Of a stretch of 64,000 nt of DNA, positions 56,475 through 64,000 are shown piece by piece (the stretch's first letter is position 1; every line of letters begins with the position of its first letter). The DNA is taken from the NCBI GenBank assembly GCA_029891345.1, contig CM057002.1:62672777-62736776 (forward strand), written 5' to 3'. The notes under the pieces were generated by a model. It did no database searches. It was not told where the DNA came from and saw only the letters and a list, made by a program, of their open reading frames with translations. Origin of the DNA: Dryococelus australis. Lineage: Eukaryota; Arthropoda; Insecta; Phasmatodea; Phasmatidae. The position numbers and the translations under genes are program-made.

Positions 56475-58517
56475 TTTAAAATTCATTTTATTAGTCCTAG
56501 TAAGTACAACCAAAACAAACCCGCAGAAAAATTATCTTGTTTAGATAACTACAAACATACTTTACTTAGGTGCTTGGGTGTGTACTGAAGCTCACCTCCA
56601 AATGGGCTACAACGATGAAAAATAATGAGTATTCACTTGAAGGCGTTAACAAGTGAAGTCATATGTAAAAAAAAAATATGCTAACAGTTGTTTGAAAACT
56701 CACAGAATTTAAACTTCGCAATCGTCAGTGAAAAAAGTAATATTGCTATAACAAAAAAACTGACGCGAGGAACAACATTTTTTGATAGGAAATCCTTCAG
56801 TACAGCGAAACGGCATACTGAATAACAAAATATTTTAACTACTGAAATCATTTCCACACAATCTTGAACCGCTACTTCACTGTCTGAACTATTCTCGATG
56901 CTTGCAATAACTGACAGCAGCCGCTCAATCACTAAAGATTTAGATGAGGAATTTCTTTCTTGGTAAAAAAAAACATTCACATCTTTGAAATTGAGGTTTT
57001 TAATGCAGATTTGATACGGAGCATTTACATAGCTGGAAGTTTATAAAGAGTGAAAAATAAAAATAATTGCCGTAGAATTTTATTTCGACCATTGCAATTT
57101 AAATAAACTAGGTAACATAAAATTTATTTCTAAGTTAAGGTAAATATTAAGTTGATCGAAATATATTTATTACAATTTCATTTAGTACAAATAAAATCCA
57201 TCCTACAAAATTTCGAACACCTAAATATTATTTCTTAGTAGCAGGAAAAGAAAAAAATCCAAACTGTACTATTACAAGAATGCGCCATAAATATCATACA
57301 CTAATATATATGTACAGTATATGTGTTTGGTGACGAGCTGTTGCAATAGAGAAGATCGATTTTTCACCAACAGTTTGGTTTATTTTAATTGTTTGATGCT
57401 TAAACTCTAGCATAACTCTAGGTTTAAATTACAATCGGTTTAATAATTATTATTTAGAATGAAAATTTCAAAATTAAGTAATTTAGAAATAGAAACGGGA
57501 TTGCTGCATTGGAATCCGCCATTTTATTGACGGTGTATAACGTACTTGGCACTTGACAATACAATAACGGGTAGTTGTGTTACCAGATGTAATTGACAAC
57601 TATCGGAGGCGAGATTCTGAAGCGGCAAGAAATCATCGGCCTCACAAATCGTCAAATCCTTTGCCAGTCAGACTCGCTTATTGCCACTGCCAAGATTTTT
57701 CTTCTAAAAGCAAAAGTTAATAGAGAAGGGCGAGCAAATTCGCGGCCTTGGTTTTTTTTCTCATTATGAAACTTAGAACTGTTAGATGGCACAGTGCACT
57801 ATAAATCGGGGATGCCAGAGTTCAACTAGCTACTAATTAGGGTAATTGAAATCTAGAAATTTCAGGCAGTATAATATTAACGAAGGAATCAAGAAATGGC
57901 TGCATCTGCCACCTCAAGATACTTGATTTGTTCTCGATCTCATTTGACGGTACGGGTGGACTTACAATTTCTCTACACAATCTAGCCTCCGTTATATTCT
58001 GATTCGTTCCTGCTCTTAAGGCCAGCCTCCCCCCTTCCCCCCAGATTCTTTTCTTCGCACAATTAAGTTGAAATTTTCCCTCTAATTAGGTCACGAAGAC
58101 TTATGCACACACTGAGAAAACTGTATGGCAGTTGGAGCAACATTTTTGTACCCGTATTCCACATAGACTGTTAATGTAAGGACAGCAATCTGTTTGGTTG
58201 TACCGATGTACCATCTAGATATTGTTAATGTAGATCGCCACTGCAACAGGGTTGTTTGTTGTGGTTTTGTATGTGATTTTATCTGCAACTATACATAAAG
58301 TTCCTACATAACAGCCTTCTGTTCCTGTTACAGAACAAGTAGTTACATCAACACAACTCATTTAGCAATATTTGGACTGTTCCCGAGAATAAGATAACTG
58401 TGATAAACTAACAGACCATTTTGTTGCCGCTATTCTGAAGCTCGTTTATGGAACTGTACTATTGTCACTTCACTGATGAATTTTTTTTCAGTGCGATATA
58501 CAGGAATTTAGGTAAAG
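56475..58517. other. No gene seen
   Basis: AT-rich sequence. A 99-codon minus reading (56681-56980) and a 65-codon minus reading (58091-58288) show no recognised family. A C-rich patch lies near 58025-58045. Confidence 0.4.
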
Positions 58518-58925
58518 TCTGTTCACCATAAAGTGAGCATTTTTGAAATCAACCTTAGGAAATTGTCACTGCCCCTACCTGTATGTATTTTAACGGGCGC
58601 ACTGAATGACATACACTTGGTAACTATGGATGCGAAGTAGTTTCGCACCTAAAAGTCGAGTAAAAAGGGTTATGTTACCATTTCGGATAACTTAAATAAT
58701 TTCTTACGCTTCCTGTTCTTTCTAATGCATCGAAGTGCAAAATTGAACAGATTGGTAAAATATTTACTTTTATAATAATTTCACAGTTTCACTTGACCTA
58801 CGCATGAATGGAGTGATGAGGCCCATGACGGTGTTAATCTTACATAAGGCGGAAGAATAGACAACGTGCGTACAAGTAGAACTCAAGCAGGGCTTCCAAA
58901 AGTGCTCATTTTACAGTGAATAGCG
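58518..58925 (+). mobile_element. Family B long MITE, uninterrupted
   Basis: Ends GTCTGTTCACCATAAAGTGA and TGCTCATTTTACAGTGAATA then GC. The 408-bp interior supplies the family reference: GAAATCAACCTTAGGAAATT, CTAAAAGTCGAGTAAAAAGG, TTTCACTTGACCTACGCATG, TCTTACATAAGGCGGAAGAA. The first bases of each end are mutated, and no clear TA pair is left at the flanks. Non-coding. Confidence 0.85.
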
Positions 58926-60185
58926 TTTAACAGTTTCGACGTGCCTTTAAAACAAAACTATTTGCTTGCGGTATCAGCTGTTGTGTGGGTTCCAAACAGA
59001 AGCGTGTTTATTTTCTCTAGGTGCGCGCGTTGTCCGCAAAAAAAAAGAGATTTATTTGCTCACCTGCTCACCGCAGCCTACAGTAGTTGCCCAGTAGAGT
59101 TGCCTCTCCCGTTGTTACAATTTCGCATACATGTGACCGCACTGCACATCAGCCTTATAAATGGCCTTGTCAATTTCACGCAGCACTGCCTGCCTTGTTT
59201 ATTGGCATCGCGCGGCCATTATGCAGTTGCACGTACAGTTCCGGCCGTATCTCTGATAAGACACACACCCATGAATTTGGTTAATGGTCGCAAAACGGTC
59301 AATACAACGTCAGTGGATAGCTGCGAATGCAGTATTGTTCAGAAAAATAAACCATTATTGATTTTAGAATTTTCACCCTTGACAACATGACGTATTACCA
59401 CAAGGCCGTATCATGCACCAACCCGTTGAGCGAGCGAATGAATGATACCTTGGAAAAGAGTCAAATTATGAAAACATCGTGCAGCGAAATCCAATGAATG
59501 TTAAATTCATCTCATTAAATTACATGGAGAAAGTGAGTTGCTCTAAAATAGTTAGTAATATTTCGAAGCAGTTTTATCTGTGAAATTCACAATTATTTAG
59601 AAATAAGTTTTTGTGAAATCGCATTCCTTACCACATTTAACATGCTTTATGCAACTTTTAGCCAAAAATAAGTTCTCAAGTGGTCATTGAACTTATTTTT
59701 TACACAACTTCCACGGTCGATATGTTTTTACCAACACAAAGAAATGAAAATTCCAGCAATACACGGTCCTAAAAAAAGGCCTAATCAACATTATTTTTGG
59801 AACAATCTTTTGCACTGACAAACTCATTTAGAAAGTTTCCTCGCGTTACAATAAAAATTAATTTTCAACTGCGGAAAATATAGCTGCACAGTAACTCACA
59901 ATAGTGATTGAATGTCCACTGAAATGATAGCTTTCTCTTAGTTTCCCGCAGCGCAATACACGACTTAGATACAGTGCAAGCGAAGGCCTGCTTGTCAGGA
60001 AATCCAAATTGTTTTTGCTATACCAAGCAATGTCGAGACTGCTGTTGACTTGTCCCTTTTCAAAAGTTGCCAAATCGATATTATGTAAAATGTAGAATAC
60101 CTAGTTTCTTGTGCTGTTTCCGCATTAAGGAGATCTATGGGAGTGCAACAAGCGATGGTGTACGTATAACCTGAACACAGGTACA
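58926..60185. other. No gene seen
   Basis: Mixed to AT-rich sequence. A 149-codon plus reading at 58941-59390 begins at the MITE edge and has no recognised domain. Confidence 0.4.
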
Positions 60186-60226
60186 GGCTGTTCACGGTAA
60201 AGTGAGCACTTCTGAGGCCCTAGTTA
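60186..60226 (-). mobile_element. Family B short MITE end fragment
   Basis: GGCTGTTCACGGTAAAGTGA followed by GCACTTCTGAGGCCCTAGTT is the reverse complement of the right end of the short family B elements (40820-40859). The other end is missing; unrelated sequence follows, so the copy was truncated, possibly by the event that also removed the 3' part of the adjoining retrotransposon. Confidence 0.6.
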
Positions 60227-60330
60227 CGCTTTTCGCCTCTGTGTGTTGTACAATCACACAAGTTGTCCTTCATGTGGCTCGCCCGTCATTCTTCTGTCAC
60301 ACCGGGTCTTCATCCTGTCTCACTGTATGG

Positions 60331-60855
60331 TTATTTGTGCCTTACCGAATGACTAATCTCTTCATTACTGGTTCTAAAAGATGATGCGAGTACAGAACTT
60401 CCCCTCGCATCTTCCTTTAGCCCACGTATGCGAATGTGATAAGTGCTGTCACTTGCGGTGGATGCTGCAGGTTGTGGCTGGATCCTCGTCCGATGTACCC
60501 TGATGTGCTTATAGCTCCTGTCAGCTGCCTCACTCCCTTTCTCGAGTTCACGCAACTGGTAATTTGCCCCCCGAACCACTTCCTCCATAAGACCGTTATC
60601 CTCAGAGCTACTACCGAGAGGCGCCCTCCTATCACTCGCTCCATGCCATGGACACCTTTCGCTGTTATATGGCACAGTGTGCACAGGGCTTCTGGACAGC
60701 ACCCACAGGTCATTAAGTGCAATTTCCAACTGCATTGTGAGGTGTGCAGCTTGCAATATTAGCTCGTCGATGCAGTGTCTCAGTTGTTGGGCATATGCGC
60801 GACGCTCACAGATTTCTTCACTCAAATGATTGCGTGCGCTCACCGAGGCCATTTG
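60331..60855 (-). pseudogene. Reading downstream of gag, unrecognised
   Basis: A 173-codon minus reading overlapping the end of the gag region. It starts with LSEEICERRAYAQQLRHCID-type helical sequence and contains several basic and Ser-rich stretches. I see no protease DTG motif, reverse-transcriptase or integrase motif. It may be the decayed gag-pol junction in a shifted frame. Codons and CpG content resemble the gag part. Confidence 0.3.
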
Positions 60856-60859
60856 TTCT

Positions 60860-62220
60860 TCACCACGCTGTCTTTACTGGCTGCTGCATCTGTTGTGGGC
60901 AATAAATTCTCAGGTGCCCCAGCCGTCCACATGACCAACACTCCCTCCCTTCGTATGGGGGGGGGGGGCGGCGAAGTTCTGTAGCAAGAACACTGGAAGC
61001 GGTGTCTCTCATAGCCAACTGCGCTTCCTTCATCGTCTTTGTTAAACTGTCTTCGTCTCCGTTCATCTTCACAGCGCGTATTGGATGTCAGGAATGCTGG
61101 CTCCTTGCTGACTTCACCTCCAGCGATCGGGACAGGGCGTCCTGCATGTTGCAGGGTGCAGCCAGACGTATCGCTTGCCGTACCTCTGTGTCGGTGATGG
61201 TATCGATGAAGAAGCGCGACTGCTATGATGTCGCGCGCCTCGTCGGGGCACCCTTCAAGAGAGATATGGGAGAGCCGCACGATGTCTTGTCATAGCTCCT
61301 GCAGTGGCTCCCCTGGTCGCTGGGCGAGGCTTCTCAGCTGTGTATGGTGGGCATGTCCCAGTTACCGGCCACCTAAACGTAGCTCCAAGGCCAACACTAG
61401 TGTGGGGTACTCCAGTCGATGTCGCTCTGGCAGAGATTGTAGCATGCTCAGTGCGGAGCCTCTTACTACAGTGCCGAGGTAGTAAACCCGGTGCTCGGCT
61501 GACCAGCCTTTCAGGATGGCAACTATTTCGACCTGGTGTTGGTACTCCCACCAAGAAGTCTGGCCATCGTAAGGGGGCGGGCTTAATTGTGCTCCCCTTC
61601 CCCACTGCTGGCTGCGCGACACCATTGTCTTGCTCTCCTCCGAGGTTGCTCTATTGGTTTCGACTTTCACTGCTTCTTCACTTTTCTCGGCTGCCATTGT
61701 GGTGATATTTAAACTCCGCCGGAGAAGAGATTCGCCCAGTTCCTTTTCTAATGCACTGATCTTCTGTCTCAGTTCATTCTCGACGCTGTCCATCCTATCA
61801 CTGAAACTGTCCATTCTGTAGCTAACAGCGTTCCCTATTTCATTTACACTGTCCATTCTTTCATTCCCACTGTCAATTTTCGTGTTCACTCATTGGCTAA
61901 TTCCTTATACCTTCCTGCCTACATTATCTAATTTAATGTCTACATTTTCATTTACAGTTTATTTTTCTGTCTGCATTCTCATTAAAAGAGTCAAATTTCC
62001 TGTCCACATTCTCATTTACGCTATTTACAATTTCAATTACAGAAATAATGAGTATATTTAGAGTTTTATTCACAATTTCTTTTACAGAACTAATTTGGGT
62101 ATTTACAGCTTCGTTCACACTTCTAATTTTGTTATCAAGTCTGTAAACACTTGTACTCACTTGGCTACCTAATTCCTCAATTATTGCTCGCAGTGCTTCC
62201 AGCTATGCAGAAATTTTTCT
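60860..62220 (-). pseudogene. gag: Ty3/gypsy-type gag, frame-broken
   Basis: On minus, from high to low coordinates. The N-terminus (62220 to about 61700) is a coiled coil rich in SVNE and DSVNE heptads. Next come PPYDGQTSWWEYQHQVEIVA and LKGWSAEHRVYYLGTVVRGS (61625-61440), the capsid-like core typical of arthropod gypsy Gag. Further capsid helices (RLSHISLEGCPDEARD, then EVRQAIRLA in another frame) are followed by a zinc knuckle CWSCGRLGHLRIYC, spacing C-x2-C-x4-H-x4-C, near 60900-60950. Stops or frameshifts lie near 62205, 61890-61950, 61360, 61280 and 61200, so it cannot make Gag. Confidence 0.85.
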
Positions 62221-62513
62221 AGTTAACGTTCACTGAGATATTTGTCCAAAACAGTCTTAATATTTCGGCCTACAACTGTTGTAGTTATTTAATTTATTTG
62301 AATATTTCTAATTACTTGCTTATAGCCTAACGTATTTGCAATTAAACGCCTCCAGCCCACTACTGGCACCGGTGTTACATAAACGCCTGAGGGGCATATC
62401 TGAGTTCGTGAGAGATGGAGGCTTCAATACAAGTAAAATAACTAAATTCAATTTTTAATTTATCCACACAGCTATTATTTACATTGATAAATTATCTGTC
62501 TTCACTATTAATC

Positions 62514-62522
62514 TTTTTATTT
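62514..62522 (-). promoter_or_regulatory. Candidate polyadenylation signal in the LTR
   Basis: AATAAA on minus, about 320 bp downstream of the candidate TATA box within the proposed LTR. Confidence 0.35.
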
Positions 62523-62839
62523 CACAGCGAGCATAATATTTAATGTCTATTTCAACTCTAATTAACGTCCTTGTTTATGTCTCTGTTTGGCAATTGTCAA
62601 TTAACTCACGCGCATCATTAACACAGGTACAGTTTATCCGTTGCCATCATTGCAATGTCTTTCATTCACGCATCCAGTCCAATAGTCCAGTCTGCCAGTC
62701 GCACTTTTTGCTGAGTCGATGCTCGCAGTCCGAGATCTTCCTCCCTTGTTCACTTCTCTCGCCGCTCGCTCGTAGTCCTTCGATCGATGCTCCAGCCAGT
62801 CATTCACACATCAACACCCGGCTCGGACGCCTGTCACAC

Positions 62840-62847
62840 TTATATAT
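62840..62847 (-). promoter_or_regulatory. Candidate TATA box in the LTR
   Basis: TATATAAG on minus, about 300 bp into the proposed LTR, consistent with a U3 promoter. Confidence 0.4.
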
Positions 62848-63143
62848 TAGTCACCCTGACCATCTGGAAGGTTCAACGCACCCCGAGTCACGCTGAGAGA
62901 ACGAGGTCAGTGATACAGAGCATTCTTCAGATAAACGTAGAAATCCTATCCGCCGAAGGTGAGGTGCGGCGAGCCGTCAAAGGGCTATCCCAGCAGAATT
63001 CCTTCATAAGTCAAAACGCTTTTAGGATTATCGCTCTCTTGCAATTCAGAACATTCCATTGACTTACCACCGCCGCTATCATATAACTGCTGTCCTTCAC
63101 TTCCACTCGCTCGAGCGGGTTGAGAAGCAGCGAGCGCGTAACA

Positions 63144-63619
63144 ATACATTTTACGCAGCAGGACCAGTTATTAACGGGGTAATTTCGTAACTGATATACA
63201 CCTCACAAAAGAACTTATGTGCTGAAACTAATTGCCCTAACAACTTCATAGACATTCAGTATTAATACCAAAGTTAATTTTATTTTGGTTATTTCTTGCA
63301 TAAGTTTCTTTTATTTTTCACTGCTAAACGACTAGTTCTGAACTGTTTTAATGCCTCATCCTCCGATTTGCACAAATAAGTTACCTTCGCCATTTTATAA
63401 TTTGTTAATAATGATTAATTCTTATCGTCACCGTTCCGAAATTTTTGAAACTATGCTACAGTGGAGGTGAAATGTTTTATCCTACTGTTGACTATGAAAA
63501 CGTGCCGTAACAGAGAGTACGTGCTTATCTTTTCCTGTTACAACATTTATCCATTGTCGAGAAGAATATCAAGTGACTAAAACGTGCAAGGGAGTCAGGG
63601 AAGGGTGATCATACGTAAA
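63144..63619. other. No gene seen
   Basis: AT-rich flank of the LTR; no reading or repeat end recognised. Confidence 0.4.
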
Positions 63620-64000
63620 GGCTGTTCACGATAAAGTGAGCACTTTGGACATCAACCTTAGAAATATGTCACTGCTCCTACATGCATATATTTTTACTGG
63701 CGCACTGAGTGACATGAGTCCAGTAAAGTCGGTAACGATGGATGGGAAGTAGTTCCGTATCTTAACGTCTAATAAAAAGGGTTAGGTTACAATTTCTGAT
63801 AACTTAAAATTATTTATTTCAATTCCTGTTCTTTTTTAATGAATCTGAGAGTAAAAATTACCAGATTTGTAAAATTCTTACTTTTCTAATAATTTCACGG
63901 TTTCTCATGTCCGACGCGTGAATAAAGTTATGAGGTTGCTGACAATGTCAATCTTACATAAGGCAGAAGAATACACAACGTGCGTGCAAGTAGATCTTTA
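63620..64000 (+). mobile_element. Family B long MITE, cut by window end
   Basis: Left end GGCTGTTCACGATAAAGTGA, interior collinear with 58518-58925 (CATCAACCTTAGAAATATGT, TAAAAAGGGTTAGGTTACAA, TCTTACATAAGGCAGAAGAA). The window ends roughly 30-40 bp before the expected right end. Confidence 0.85.

Larger units (their letters stand above)
62373..63143 (-). mobile_element. Probable 5' LTR of the gypsy element
   Basis: On minus it begins TGTTACGCGCTCGCTGCTTC (63143) and ends GGCGTTTATGTAACA (62373), so the ends carry the inverted TGTTAC/GTAACA pair expected of an LTR. It sits directly upstream of gag. A TATATAAG box lies at 62840-62847 and an AATAAA at 62516-62521, both on minus and in the right order. 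Immediately inside the LTR the sequence reads CCGGTGCCAGTAGTGGG, the place of a primer-binding site. No second LTR is in the window, so identity of the two LTRs cannot be tested. Confidence 0.6.

Noticed and set aside
58941..59390. 149-codon plus reading as a gene
   Set aside because: Starts at the edge of a MITE, shows no domain, and the other frames are similarly open for shorter lengths.
60331..60855. Retroviral-type protease or reverse transcriptase after gag
   Set aside because: No DTG/DSG, YXDD or integrase zinc-binding motif visible in any minus frame.

Overview
The window looks like intergenic or intronic DNA from a large, repeat-rich arthropod genome, most likely an insect. The DNA is AT-rich. 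It carries many tRNA-derived SINEs and short inverted-repeat elements, the degraded 5' end of a Ty3/gypsy-type LTR retrotransposon, and a short run of the insect telomere motif TTAGG. I found no intact host gene, no rRNA gene and no functional tRNA gene. Nearly all open readings are under 180 codons, and many begin at non-ATG codons. The coding-like pieces I can recognise are frame-broken zinc-finger stretches (12.2-12.5 and 14.5-14.8 kb) and the gypsy gag (60.3-62.2 kb). The species cannot be fixed from this window.

Five repeat families explain much of the sequence. SINE-1 has a tRNA-like head with A and B boxes and a body of about 250 bp. Copies lie at 0.1, 1.7, 5.0, 6.3, 18.2, 41.4 and 53.0 kb, with fragments at 5.7, 10.0 and 48.7 kb. 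SINE-2 has a different tRNA-like head and a CAATC-repeat tail. One copy at 40.95-41.13 kb is bounded by a 10-bp target duplication, and a head fragment lies at 20.7 kb. Family A begins with ACTAGCTGACCCGTGCGACT and ends with a GACAGACAGAC stretch plus GTATAGAT. Its copies lie at 3.6-4.3 (minus), 21.2-22.1 and 44.1-44.9 kb, with a tail fragment at 0.56 kb; two of them carry a 38-bp array whose reverse strand repeats a tRNA D-arm sequence. Family B is a TA-flanked MITE with ends GGCTGTTCACGGTAAAGTGA. It occurs as a form of about 410 bp (32.3, 40.6, 58.5, 63.6 kb) and a form of about 200-235 bp (32.6, 40.7, 50.6 and perhaps 46.8 kb), and short copies are nested inside long ones twice. Family C is a fold-back MITE with ACACTCTAAATT ends, complete at 55.99 kb and fragmentary elsewhere.

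Layout: 0-10 kb holds SINE-1, family A and the first copy of a 0.95-kb dispersed repeat. 10-16 kb is a GC-richer accessory stretch with zinc-finger remnants on both strands, separated and followed by degenerate minisatellites. 17.5-19 kb holds the second copy of the dispersed repeat, which runs into a tandem array of about 120 bp. 21-27 kb holds family A with its tRNA-like array, a GC-rich block at 24.2-25.2 kb and an 87-bp tandem array. 27-40 kb is mostly featureless apart from nested family B elements, an almost complete palindrome at 35.2-35.7 kb and weak direct and inverted repeats. 40.6-41.7 kb is a stack of nested insertions whose order can be read. 42-55 kb holds more repeats, a short TTAGG run, two GC-rich blocks, a hairpin built on a TA tract and a 59-nt hairpin of pre-miRNA size. 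56-64 kb holds family B copies and the truncated gypsy element with one LTR of about 770 bp.

Because these are mostly dead or non-autonomous elements, they do not form a pathway. The informative content is the insertion history and several unusual repeat structures.
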